Shown here: piece after piece, positions 34,461-45,643 of the stretch
Position numbering within the stretch: position 1 is the first letter of the stretch
Layout: each line of letters starts with the position of its first letter
Assembly (NCBI RefSeq): GCF_021917145.1
Contig: NC_061065.1
Span: 11,777,412-11,841,411 of the forward strand
Direction of reading: 5' to 3'
Length of the DNA stretch: 64,000 bases
From: Hypomesus transpacificus
Lineage: Eukaryota > Chordata > Actinopteri > Osmeriformes > Osmeridae
Notes under the pieces: model-generated
What the model saw: only the letters and a program-made list of their open reading frames with translations
The model's database searches: none
What the model was told of the DNA's origin: nothing
Made by a program: the position numbers and the translations under genes

Positions 34461-36860
34461 TGAAATAAACTAAACAACAATTGGGTTCAAACATATGATG
34501 AGTAACTATAATCTGAACTTATGCTTTACTGATCTTACTATACAACTCATTATTGAAATATGCAAGGTGTGCAATCAATGACAGCAATTCTTCAGGGTTG
34601 GTGCATGAATGTGTACAGTGTTTATTATGTGTGTGTGTTCATGCTTCTGGAAGTGTGTGTCTGTATTCTTTGAGTGTATTATGTGAGTTATCTGTGTTGA
34701 GCAAGTGCGTACATGCCCGTTTTTGTGTAAAGTTCAGCCAACTGAATATGTGTGTGAGGGTGTTGGTTCACCCTGCAACAGATAACCCAGTCTGTCTAGA
34801 AATGTACTAAGCATTCACCCATGTGTGCAAAGTACAGAAAGTAGTCAAACAGAGATGTTATGACACCGATCCATGTATTAGCATGTGGAGGGAGGGAGAG
34901 AGGACAGAGCCTGTAGTCGGCCTACAGGCTCTGTCTCCACAGTCTCTGAAGGGTGTCAACATGGACTGTCTACTGTCCTGAAGTTTATGTCTAACTCAAT
35001 CTAACCTTTGGTAAATGTATGTATAGCTATCACACACTGTGCTATATATTCAGTGTATGAGGTAGCTGGTGGAACGAGAGTGTCTTCTGGGGTTGAAGAA
35101 GATGGAATATTCAGATGTCCGACTTTTGCTCCATTTGTCAGTTGTCTCCAACAGGAAGAGTTACATAAACCACAAGCACCTGTCTTTGGGGTTTGAGGTT
35201 GAGGAGCTAGGGGTGACACTGCCTGTCTATAAACCTTTTATCTATTTACGGGACACCTTCACAAGGAAAACGTTCAAACGGCCAGTTGCAAGGACAATGG
35301 GAGAAGTTGACAAGTTAATTCAGAATTGGTCTCTATGAGAGATAGTGGTATGAATCTGTTCATAATGATCTGCTACTGAAGCATACTCCTGTGTCCTCCA
35401 TGTATATGTTGATTTATTAAAGGTACCACAAGAGGATCCAAATTGGTGGCCAGTTGATTACTTGACTAACAACTGAGACAAAAGTGAAATCACCCCTAAT
35501 TTACATCACAATTATCTCAGAAGGCTGAGTGTAACCCATCAGACTGTAGCGGGGTTTCCTCATGTTAAAATAGAAATACTTAATTTATAATAAGGTATCC
35601 AGTTCTTGGGGGCATCACCTCTGATTTGTTTAAGGGACAGAGGAAACCTTATTGAATAATATTGAGTAATAGTATACAGTAGGTCCTAAACTATGATGAG
35701 AGCGGAGTACAAGATGATGGGTTGAAAGCGCGTGGGGAAGAGAGAGAGAGATAGGCTTCTGGAGAACAATATAGGGAGTCTATGTTAACTAATCCTAACG
35801 AAGGTTAGGTTAAATCATTTGCCAACTAAAATGAAACGTTACAAATTAAATCACAATATGCCAATGTTCACAAGTAAGAAATGTAGCAATATCGCAGTTA
35901 CTTTTGCCAGTTTGAAGAAAAAGAATCAAAGTTCCGTTCGTCGTTGTCAAACGGTTAGAGAAAAGGAATCTTTCGTTAAAGTTCCTGGTGGTCCAGTGAG
36001 TTGCTGATTGAGGAGGATAGGTCAGATGTGTCGCGAACACATCCGGTGAATCCCTCCGAAAAAGCAAGGTTTGTTTTTAGCGTCAGGGTTTTATAATCCT
36101 TGCGAAAGGGGGGTATCCTTTTGGAGGTGAACTCTTTGGTCAGTTACTCCCACCTGGGCGTCCATCGACCATTGACGTATGGGTGTGAAGTAGTTGATAA
36201 CTTTTCAGGGTTCAGCTATTTCAAATGTCCATGTATTTCTTATACTTCAAAATATAACAATACAACATTAATAAATGGTTTAGTTTGTAGATTAAAATCA
36301 TTTTTGATATCAAGATTGACTGATTTATCATAACAGGAAAGGAAGTTACATTAAAACATCAAATTATATCAACACAGCATGAAAGGGAAATCATACATTA
36401 TAACACATCAACTACTGTCATTGAAATAGTGTCCATGAGCCATGTAGTCCTTGAGAATATGTTTGTAAATTCAGAAAAGTTAGTCTTTCCTTAAAATCCT
36501 TTGTCTCCATACTGTAAGGCCATTTTGGTCTACCTTCTGACCCCATGCTGGGCCAGAAGCTTTGAAGCTCCTGCTCTGGAGGTAAGGACAAAGGGGGAAA
36601 AACGCCTTTCTCCTTGTCATGGGTAGGGGAAAGGTGTGATGATACATAATTTGTCTGTTGGTTCTGCTACAAGACTGAAAATGAATGAAGATAGAATTCG
36701 GGCAGGGATAGAGAAGCTACACCTAAAACATCTTCCAATTAGATATTTTTTGCTTTGATAGATACCCTTGACATTTTCCAGATCTTCCTTGTGTTCTAAT
36801 TATGATTACTGTACTAGTTAACTTCCTTAATATCATTGTGCATATGCATGACAATCAACA
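34461..36860. other. Intergenic region between leg1 and the TAAR array
   Basis: No gene recognised. The segment at about 35070-35330 is similar to 38800-39060 (GTCAGTTGTCT, GAGGAGCTAGGGG, CTATAAACC, CCTTCACAAGGAAAA). Short open frames in it lack any family match. Confidence 0.6.
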
Positions 36861-36942
36861 GCATCATCATAGACTGGGTACTTAAGGACCCTTAACCTCA
36901 ACTTCAGACTGTTCAGATGGTGGCAGCAGACCAAGGCAACAG
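36861..36942 (+). promoter_or_regulatory. TAAR promoter/noncoding leader module, gene 1
   Basis: Matches the module upstream of all seven receptors: CATCATAGACTGGGTAC, TTAAGGA, then GTTCAGATGGTGGCAGCAGA and a CAACAG donor at GTAACT. TTAAGGA is in the place of a TATA box. CTAATTATGATTA about 60 bp upstream is a homeodomain-type site. The leader contains ATGGTGGCAGCAGACC, a possible uORF of about nine codons if spliced to TTAAC at 37155. Confidence 0.6.
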
Positions 36943-37177
36943 GTAACTATAGAATCAAGTATATGACAAAAAGATGGGTAATGGAACATTTACACAGTCT
37001 CAATGTGTTTTGTTTCTGTATTCAAATAAAAGTCTTCTTGGACTAGACTATTTGATAGTCTAAAATAGATTTTTAGTAAAACAATGTTGACGTTTTCACA
37101 ATTATTAGTTGTCATGTCTTCTCTTTCTCCTCCTTCTCCCCTTCCTATCTCCAGTTAACTCTGCAGGTTCCATCAGC

Positions 37178-38332
37178 ATGGAACCAGGTCCTGGTATCAA
37201 AAGCTCTGACATGGTGGACCCCACTCATCTGTGTTATGAGAATGTCAACAGGTCCTGTGTCAGAGCCTACATCTTCTCTCCAGCTATAAAAGGGATCCTT
37301 TACATTATCTTCAGCTCGATGGTTGTGCTCACCGTGGCTGGAAATATGCTGGTTATCATATCTATCCTCCACTTTAAACAGGTATATTTGATTTTCATCC
37401 ATTTTTGCAGTATTGGTTTATGTACATTGTGCCTGCAGCATTACATGAAGGTCACCCTTTAAAGCAGCTAACCTAGGTGTGTCTCCCAGCAGCTCCACAC
37501 CCCCACCAACTACCTCATGCTGTCCCTGGCTGCGGCTGACCTGCTACTGGGGGCTTTAATTCTCCCTACCAGCATGACCTACTCTGTGGAGAACTGCTGG
37601 TACCTTGGACACCTGTTTTGTAAAATTCATGCCAGCACAGCCATCACTCTGGTCACCACATCTATCCTCAGCTTGTGTTTCATCTCTATTGACCGCTACT
37701 ATGCTGTTTGCCATCCTTTACGCTACACAACAGCTATCACTATTCAGTCAGCTTTGGTCATGGTGATGGTGAGCTGGGGAGTGTCTGCTCTGGTGGGCTT
37801 TGGGATGATCTTCCTGGAACTCAATATGCTGGGTGAAGAGGAGTTCTACTATGAGCATGTGCTCTGTGAGGGGGGTTGTGTGGTGTACCAGACTGCCACT
37901 GCTAGCTCCGTCTCCTCCTCTCTCTCCTTCTACCTCCCTGCACTCATCATGCTCTGCATCTACCTCAAGATCTTCCTGGTGGCCCAGAGACAGGCTCGCA
38001 GCATCCAGAGCACCACCTTTCAGAACCAGAAGTCTGGAGCTGTGGCCAGTAAGTCAGAGAGAAAGGCCTTCAGAACCCTGGCTATCGTCATGGGAGCATT
38101 TTTATGTTGCTGGACTCCGTTTTTTCTCTGCAATGTTTCCACTCCTTATCTTGTACACTCCAACCTTCCTCTTTTGATGGCAATCACAAATACAATGGGC
38201 TTTTCAAACTCCTTTCTTAATCCCATAGTGTATGCCTTCTTTTACAGTTGGTTCAGGAGGGCATTTAGGATGATTGTTTTTGGTTCCATATTTCAGCCAC
38301 AATCATCAAACACTAAATTGGTTTCAGAGTAA
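37178..38332 (+). CDS. TAAR-like receptor, gene 1 (two coding exons)
   Basis: Class A GPCR of 347 residues at the olfactory cell surface by family analogy. Exons are 37178-37381 (68 codons, TM1) and 37493-38332. The start is M-E-P-G-P-G, conserved in most copies of the array; an earlier in-frame ATG at 37109 lies in the presumed intron. Marks: sequon NRS and Cys in the N-terminus, SIDRYYAVC after TM3, CEGGC in loop 2, CWTP in TM6. TM7 carries NSFLNPIVYAFFYSWF, the TAAR signature. Position 3.32 (residue 118) is Ala, not Asp, so classical amine binding is not expected. Confidence 0.9.
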
Positions 38333-38504
38333 ATGTCTTAAAATGTCCTTGCTATTCTCCAGCTTTTAAATAACTTACATCTGGATTCAAAGTAAATTCA
38401 CCGTAGTACTACCAATCATAAACATGTAACATTTATGAACCACTGTACAATTTTTCTAACATTGCATTGTTGCTGTTATTACACATACAACTTGTGCACT
38501 TGTG

Positions 38505-38548
38505 TATGTCACTTTGGATAAAATCATCCGCTAAATGAATACAAATGA
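38505..38548 (-). repeat. Fragment of a dispersed fish repeat
   Basis: Short match to the ends of the elements at 39146 and 58113 (ACTTTGGATAAAATCATCCG, CTAAATGAATAC). Confidence 0.6.
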
Positions 38549-38799
38549 AGTGTTAATGTATGTAGAGAGTAATATAAATGGAGTTAGAGAGACAAAGGCC
38601 TCCAAAATGACTGTGTAACAGATGGAAGTATTCTTTGTTCTGAACTCTCTAAAAATAATATTTTGCCCCCAGCTATCCCAACATCCACCTGATAGAGTGT
38701 TGTATTTTCCAGATTCCTTCAATAAGACACAGCAACCCGGCCAGGCAAACATACACATTTACAAAAGTATGAATGTCAGTCCTGGTTCCTTGGGCTGAC

Positions 38800-39060
38800 T
38801 GAATGAGTCTGGGGCAACAAACAGTTGAGTCAGGATTCGAGTGGAAAGGAATTAGCAAAGGTCCAACAACTTTGACCCCATTGTCAGTTGTCTTCAACAT
38901 GATCAATAACTCTGACCACAAAAACCAGTCCAATGGGTTTGAGGAGCTGGGGGACACACCGCTGAAACAACTACCTATAAAACCTTAACCATATACATGC
39001 AACCTTCACAAGGAAAAAGATAAACGGACAAATACAAGGACTCTTAAAGCTGACAACTGG
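38800..39060. repeat. Segment duplicated from 35070-35330
   Basis: Diverged direct copy with shared blocks TTGTCAGTTGTCTTCAACA, GTTTGAGGAGCTGGGG, CTATAAAACC and ACCTTCACAAGGAAAA. Each copy has a TATA-like CTATAAA. Confidence 0.6.
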
Positions 39061-39145
39061 TCAGTTACAAGCTTCCAATAAGAACAACCTATGGTACTGT
39101 GACAACCACTGAGATAGTCATGGGTGTTCAACACTTAAATACATT

Positions 39146-39550
39146 TACATGTATTCATTTAGCAGACACTTGTATCCAAAGCGACTTCCAAGAGAGAGCT
39201 TTACAAAAGTGCATAAGTCACCGATCATAACAACGAGATAGCCCCAAACATTGCGGGCAGCCAAAACATGAAGCATACATTGTGAAAAACCAGATGAGTG
39301 CCAAAGGGAAGAACCATAGGAGCATGTTAAACAAGTTACAATTACATAAACTACATGAACCTCAAAAAGTGCAAGAGTGTACCTGTAGAAAAGCAATCAA
39401 CGGTAAAATATTTCACAGCGAGTACAATGATTTAAATCTGTTACAACTAACCAACAAAAGCAACAAGTCACTCAGTAAGAGTCATTGTGATCCTGGAGGA
39501 AACTAGCATCGGGTCCCGCAAATCATTCCGAATCATTCCCATTGTACTCC
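39146..39550 (+). repeat. Dispersed repeat, + copy
   Basis: Begins CATTTAGCAGACACTTGTAT, a motif common in fish interspersed repeats. It shares most of about 400 bp with the inverted copy at 57690-58113 (CATGAAGCATAC, GTGCCAAAGGGAAGA, CAATCAACGGTAAAATATTT, ATTGTGATCCTGGAGGAAAC). It continues into another repeat-like stretch to about 39790. Confidence 0.8.
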
Positions 39551-42290
39551 CGCCTCTTCTTGAAGGTGGGGAGACAGTCAGTGTCTCTGATGGATGTGGG
39601 GAGTTGATTCCACCATTGGGGGGCCAGACAGGAGAAGAGCTTGTGTTGGGACCGGGCCTCTTGAGCGGTGGGACCACCAGACGGTTGTCAGAAGAAGACC
39701 GTAGGTGGTGGGTGGGGGTGTAAGGCTAAAGGAGAGACTTGATGTAGTCGGGTGCATCATGCTGGTAGACTGGCGAGCAGTGAGTTGCAGTAGTCCAACT
39801 TTGAGAGGACAAGTGTTTGGACTTAGCCTGGCTGCCAGCCCAACTTCTCCCCGCCCACAAAAAATGTGTTCGGGAAGTTGGGTCTGGAGGGTCTCGTATT
39901 GGGGACAACTACAGAAAACCAGAATCGGGACGGACCAATGAAATTGCCAGGGCGGGCTTTGTACGATGATGGACAGATGATCAACAGTAACGTAATCAAC
40001 AACGTCACGAAAGAGCGCTTGGGTTTAATTCATTTTCAACAAACAACATATTACGTTGCTCTGATTGGTTGTAGGTCTCAGCTCTCACCCACTGTACATT
40101 CCTGTGACCAGGGATGTTGACCTCACCAAACTGGGAGATGGCTTGCTTTTGAAGGGTGAGCTGTACCAATGGGACAATGAGCGGAAGGTGCACTTCTCTC
40201 GAACTGTAGGGCTGTGGGAGCAGGTAATACCTGGCCCAGGTTACCCATCCCAGGGTTTGCTTGGGGCGAGGCCTGTGGGTCTGCCCAGGGCTTCCCTTGG
40301 GCTGGACTCAGGGATTCCCACTGTCCCTTGCATGCACTGACAGTTTGCTTGCTTGCTTCACTCTTCATTGTAGCAGCACAGCTCACTGATTCTTGAGAAG
40401 GTGGACAAAACAGGGTGCAACATTAAAAAAATTAAACCTTGTGCTCAGACAAATCAAACAGCATGAAGGTATCTAACGTGTACTAAGCTACTGAGCAATG
40501 CTTTGATATAACTTCCTAACCTGTCTTTTTTTTTCAAAATTAGCTTTTTACCTTGCCATCACTTACAAAGGCTCAACACCATCAGACACCAAAAATACAC
40601 ATTGATTTTAACTCAAATTATGCTAGACCCATGAGAATAATTGCAGTCACAAATTTTCGCCAAGGCTGACAAAGGCCGCAATTATTTATTTTTGAATTCT
40701 ATATATATACACAGTTTGAAAATTTCCGTCTGTGTTTCATTTATTGTACTGTTTAATATAATGTAAACTTTAACAGCAAACAAGATGTTTTTAAGATTTC
40801 AAAACACATCCTCTTGTTAGGAGATGGATTACATTTTTACATAATGACCAACAATTCCTCAACAGATACAAAATGTCATCATGAAATGCTTTTGTGGTTT
40901 TCAAGTAATTTCTCATTATATTACACATGAAAATAGGGTTTATAAATGCTGAATATGCGACAATACAACATAAATCTGATGGTGGTGATATCTCAGTGTT
41001 GACACATTAGGCATTTTTTTCACAAAATAAAAGGAGTTTATGTAATTTCCTCTTAGTTTATTTAGGGAGATTTTTCTTCTGATTTTGGAAGCTAGACCTA
41101 AAAGTAAACCCAGACTGACTAAACAAAAAAATATGTGTGTGTTGTAATCGACTCCCCTGACATTGTGAGGGAATGATAGCATTATACTGCTGATCAATGC
41201 TGCTATACCAATCAATATCTAATATGAATATGTAAACACACATGTTTTGTAATGCTAATAACTAAGATACAAATATTGAATGTGATCAATTGATTTAATA
41301 AAGTAACAGATAAGAAACATTGAAATGTAACTTTGGTGTGTGGACAAGAATGCAGATGTCAGGCAAACTGACTTGGGAGGCGAGTTTGTGACGCTCAGGG
41401 ACTGGTGTGAGCACAATGAGCTAGTCAGCTCATGGGAGTAAAAGTGTCAACTTGGGAGATAAGGTGATGCTGGGAACATAACTCTTCTCTGCTTCAGGAC
41501 GAGTCAGACCGGACAGTTCTTACTATGGATAATATGCCCCCTTCCCCTGGAGACCCTGCCCCCCCCCCTTCTCACTGTATGCCCCCCTTCTCCTTGGAGC
41601 CCATCTGCCCCTTTACATCATCTGACCTAGGAGTGGTCTTACCCTCTCCCCTTCCCCTTGAAGACCCCACCCCATATATCATCAGGACCTCGAGATGACC
41701 TGCTCTCAACTCTGGAGAACTCAAACCCCCCCCCCCCCCTTGGATTGCATCAGACCTGTGGGTCTTGTCCACCCCCCTCCCTGAACAACACCAGACCTGT
41801 GGGTCTTCTCTGCCCCCTCCCTCTCCTAACATCACCAGGTCCGTGGACTGCCCACCTTGCGCCAGCATGAACGCCCTGGACATTTAATTGGTTAACAATA
41901 GCCACCCCAAGGTCTCCTGACCAATGGCCACTCACCAGACCTCCCTCTCTGGGGAGTACAAGATCTGTCTCCCAAGGGCGGGGAGACAGAACTTGGGAGG
42001 GGCAGAACTTTCTCTGATATTCTGTCACGACCACTTTCTCAACGAAGGCCTTCGTTCGTTCTAATCTTATACTCTGTTTTGGTGGGACGACTGCTGTTGC
42101 ATCATCAACTGATTCATTGTACTAGACTACGGACATCTTGGTGTATTGTTTTCATTGTGTATCTTGTGATTGCATCATTACTAATTAAACTACAAATAAC
42201 TTGGTACAATGCTTAACCGTGTATCATTCTTCCTCTCAACACCCAGTTTACACTATCCTTAACAACATTTACTATATCTTCCTGATGTTA
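39551..42290. other. Intergenic region between TAAR genes 1 and 2
   Basis: No gene recognised. 39551-39990 looks like further interspersed repeats (GAGTTGATTCCACCATTGGG; CTGCCAGCCCAACTTCTCCC). 41520-41850 is C-rich with repeated CAGACCTGTGGGTCTT. The rest is AT-rich. Confidence 0.55.
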
Positions 42291-42360
42291 TCATGATGGT
42301 AATTATAGATGACATTTTCAGCAGTATCATTATACATACCGTATGCATGATTATCATCAG

Positions 42361-42441
42361 CGATTGTCATAGACTGTGGGTATTTAAGGATGATCCTCAA
42401 CTCTCGTCAGTTCAGAGGGTGGCAGCAGACCAGGGCTTCAG
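42361..42441 (+). promoter_or_regulatory. TAAR promoter/noncoding leader module, gene 2
   Basis: ATTGTCATAGACTGTGGGTA then TTTAAGGATGATCCTCAA, GTCAGTTCAGAGGGTGGCAG and a donor CTTCAG at GTAACC. A second conserved donor, GTAAGGAAAGG, lies near 42480. GGTAATTATAGATGA about 60 bp upstream is shared with gene 7. Confidence 0.65.
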
Positions 42442-42686
42442 GTAACCATAGATACATCACCATATACATTGCTTACAAGTAAGGAAAGGAACGTGGACAC
42501 AATATCATTGTTTATTTATTTGTATTCAAAAGATAGCCTTTTGAAATTGACTATTTGATCATCTTAATTTTGAGGGGGGAAAACCTTTTATACTTATTCA
42601 TAATGACAAATGATGTAATGTCTCCTCTACCTCCACTCTACCTCCCTCCTTTACCTCCCTCTACCTCCCTTGCAGGTTCCAGCAGT

Positions 42687-43927
42687 ATGGATATAGGTCC
42701 TAGTGTCCCCAGCTCTGACATGCCGAACTCCATTCATCTGTGTTATGAGAATGTCAACAGGTCCTGTGTCAAAGCCTACATCTTCTCTCCTGCAGTAAAG
42801 GATATTTTTTACCTTATCTTCAGCTCCATGATTGTGCTCACCGTGGCTGGAAACATGCTGGTTATCGTCTCCATCCTCCACTTTAAACAGGTATGTTTGA
42901 TTTACATCACATGTTGTAGTGCTAAGACTGGTTATATTAGTGTTACATATGGTTAACCAACTCATGCTTATCCTAAAACTTAAGATGTACCTAACGCATG
43001 TAGCTAACCAGAAGTTTAAATCAAGTTTATAGTCTTTACAGTGTCTGACCCAGGTGTGTCTCTCATCAGCTCCACACTCCTACCAACTTCCTCATCCTGT
43101 CCCTGGCTGCAGCTGACCTGCTGTTAGGGGTTCTAGTCATCCCTTTCGCTTTTGCCTACAATGTGGAGAACTGCTGGTATCTGGGGCACTTTTTCTGTAA
43201 GATACACATAAGCCTGGCCATGACTTTAGTCACCGCGTCCATCATCAACCTAAGTTTCATCTCTATCGACCGCTACTATGCAGTGTGTCGTCCTCTGCAC
43301 TACAGAACAACCATCACTGTTCAGACATCTCTGATCATGGTGATGGTGAGCTGGGGAGTGTCTACTCTAGTGGGCTTTGGGACAATATTCCTGGAGCTCA
43401 ACATCCTGGGTGAAGAGGAGTTCTACTATAAGCATGTGCTCTGTGAGGGGCTGTGTGTGTTTTACCTGACAGCCACCTCTCGCTCCATCTGCACTTTACT
43501 CTCCTTCTACCTCCCTGCACTCATCATGCTCTGCATCTACCTCAAGATCTTCCTGGTGGCCCAGAGACAGGCTCGCAGCATCCAGAGCACCACCTTCCAG
43601 AACCAGAACTCTGGAGCTGTGGCCAGCAAGTCAGAGAGAAAGGCCTTCAGAACCCTGGCTATTGTTATGGGAGCATTTCTATGTTGCTGGACTCCTCTTT
43701 TTCTCTGCATTGTGGCAACTCCTTATCTCGTACACACTAACCTTCCACTGGTTTTGGCAATCGCAAATAGCATTGGCTATTCAAACTCCTTTCTTAATCC
43801 TATAGTGTATGCCTTTTTTTACAGCTGGTTCAGGAGGGCGTTTAGGATGATTGTTTTTGGTTCCATATTTCAGCCACAATCATCAAACACAAATTTGTCC
43901 GGCATTAATAATATACGTTTGAATTGA
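42687..43927 (+). CDS. TAAR-like receptor, gene 2 (altered C-terminus)
   Basis: Exons 42687-42890 and 43070-43927 give 353 residues, with the full set of TAAR marks. Ala at 3.32 and Cys at 5.42 (SRSICTLLSFYLP replaces SSVSSSLSFYLP in TM5). The tail ends SSNTNLSGINNIRLN rather than SSNTNLVSE. Compared with gene 3, a deletion of about 50 bp after AAACACAAATTTG removed the usual stop and the frame runs on. Gene 2 and gene 3 are close duplicates, including 3' flanks. Confidence 0.9.
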
Positions 43928-43980
43928 AAGGATATTAACCATAGTAAAGTAAAATATGAATATATATATATATATATATA

Positions 43981-44202
43981 CAGTGCCCTCCAAAAGTATT
44001 GGAACAGTGAGGCGAATTCCTTTATTTTTGCTGTAGACTGAAAACATTTGGGCTTGACATCAAATAATGAACGTGAGACCAGAGATCAACGTTTCAGCTT
44101 TTATTTCCAGGTATTTACATCAGGATCTGATGCACAACTAAGAAAATATCACATTTTGTTTGAATCCACCCATTTGTCATGTGATCAAAAGTATTGGAAC
44201 AG
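43981..44202. repeat. Tc1 left terminal inverted repeat
   Basis: Pairs with 45419-45641 with few mismatches over most of its length. The inner transposase-site copy is at 44187-44202. Confidence 0.9.
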
Positions 44203-44234
44203 ATATACTTAAAACATATTTAAGTGAATAAGAC

Positions 44235-45308
44235 TTAATATTTAGTTGCAAATCCTTTGCTTTCAATAACTGCAGCAAGTCTGTGACCCATTGACGTCAC
44301 CAAACTTTTGCATTCTTCCTTTTTGATGCTTTCCCAGGCTTTCACTGCAGCCTCTTTCAGTTGTTGTTTGTTTTTTGGGGTTCCTCCCTTCAGTCTCCTC
44401 TTAAGCAGGTAAAATGCATGCTCTATAGGGTTTAAGTCTGGAGATTGACTTGGCCAGTCTAATACCTTCCATTTCTTGCCCCTGATGAACTCCTTTGTTG
44501 TTTTGGCAGTGTGTTTTGGGTCGTTATCTTGCTGCATGATGAAGGCTCTGCCAATCAGTTTGGTTGCATCTTTCCTTAAATTGGCAGACAAAATGTTTCT
44601 GTAGACTTCCGAGTTCATTTTGCTGCTGCCATCATGTGTTACATCCTCAATGAAGATTAATGAGCCCGTCCCAGAAGAAGCCATGCAAGCCCAAGCCATG
44701 ACATTACCTCCACCGTGTTTCACAGATGAGCTTGTGTGTTTGGGATCATGAGCAGTTCCTTTCTTTCTCCAAACTTTAGCCTTTCCATCACTTTGGTAAA
44801 AGTTAATCTTTGTCTCATCAGTCCATAAAACTTTGTCCCAGAATTTTTGAGGTTCATCTCTGTACTTTTTGGCAAATTCCAGCCTGGCCTTCCTATTCTT
44901 CTTGCTAATGAGTGGTTTGCATCTTCTGGTGTAGCCCTTGTACTTTTGTTCATGAAGTCTTCTGCGAACAGTAGATAGTGATACCTTCACTCCTGCCATC
45001 TGGAGGTTGTTGCTGATCTCACTAACAGTTGTTTTAGGGTCTTTCTTTACAGCTCTCACAATGTTTCTGTCATCAACTGCTGATGTTTTCCTTGGTCTAC
45101 CTGTTCGACGTCTGTTACTTAGTACACCAGTAGTTTTCTTCTTCTTCAGGACATTCCAAATGGTTGTACTGGCTATGGCCAATGTTTCTGCAATGGCTCT
45201 GATTGATTTTCCATCTTCTCTAAGACTCACAATTGCTTGTTTTTCACCCAAAGACAGCGCTCTGGTTTTCATGTTGTTTTCACCTCTGAATACAGTCTGC
45301 ATAGACAA
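44235..45308 (-). CDS. Tc1-like transposase (DD34E)
   Basis: Up to 357 residues, or 345 from the second Met (MKTRALSLGEKQAIV), which is closer to the family's usual length of about 340. An N-terminal paired-like HTH (IRAIAETLAIASTTIWNVL) is followed by a GRPRK linker and a second HTH (TVRRRLHEQKYKGY). The catalytic triad is WTDETKINF, QQDNDPKHTA and NPIEHAFYLL, with 34 residues between the second D and E. No stop or frameshift breaks it, so it may still encode active enzyme. Confidence 0.95.
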   Translation of the reverse strand: MSMQTVFRGENNMKTRALSLGEKQAIVSLREDGKSIRAIAETLAIASTTIWNVLKKKKTTGVLSNRRRTGRPRKTSAVDDRNIVRAVKKDPKTTVSEISNNLQMAGVKVSLSTVRRRLHEQKYKGYTRRCKPLISKKNRKARLEFAKKYRDEPQKFWDKVLWTDETKINFYQSDGKAKVWRKKGTAHDPKHTSSSVKHGGGNVMAWACMASSGTGSLIFIEDVTHDGSSKMNSEVYRNILSANLRKDATKLIGRAFIMQQDNDPKHTAKTTKEFIRGKKWKVLDWPSQSPDLNPIEHAFYLLKRRLKGGTPKNKQQLKEAAVKAWESIKKEECKSLVTSMGHRLAAVIESKGFATKY

Positions 45309-45418
45309 AACCTATCTTACCCAATCTGAACCTGAGTGTAGACATTCAGTGGTATTTATTGATTGAATAATGTATGTAATAGGACACACCTGGGCAACAA
45401 AACACACCTGTCAGTCAC

Positions 45419-45641
45419 ATGTTCCAATACTTTTGCTCACGTGACAAATGGGTGGGTTCGAACAAAAAGGTGATATTTTCTAATTCGTGCATCAGATCTT
45501 GATGTAAATACCTGGAAATAAAAGCTGAAACGTTGATCTCTGGTTTCACATTCATCGTTTGATGTCAAGCCCAAATGTTTTCAGTCTACAGCAAAAATAA
45601 AGGAATTGGCCTCACTGTTCCAATACTTTTGGAGGGCACTG
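45419..45641. repeat. Tc1 right terminal inverted repeat
   Basis: Inverted partner of 43981-44202. Differences include AATGAACGTGAG versus AACGATGAATGTG-type positions, so the arms have drifted slightly. Confidence 0.9.
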
Positions 45642-45643
45642 TA

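Larger units (their letters stand above)
43981..45641 (-). mobile_element. Complete Tc1/mariner transposon with intact transposase
   Basis: 1661 bp, flanked by TA on both sides (43979-43980 and 45642-45643). Terminal repeats of about 220 bp begin CAGTGCCCTCCAAAAGTATT. Each carries the binding-site motif CAAAAGTATTGGAACA twice, outer and inner (IR/DR type). Inserted into a TA-rich tract in the 3' flank of TAAR gene 2. Confidence 0.95.

Noticed and set aside
37109-37177. Earlier in-frame ATG for TAAR gene 1
   Set aside because: It lies in a pyrimidine-rich stretch that ends in a splice acceptor; the conserved start M-E-P-G matches the other copies.
41330-42230. Possible solo LTR between TAAR genes 1 and 2
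   Set aside because: No clear TG...CA ends, polypurine tract or target duplication; kept only as repeat-like spacer.
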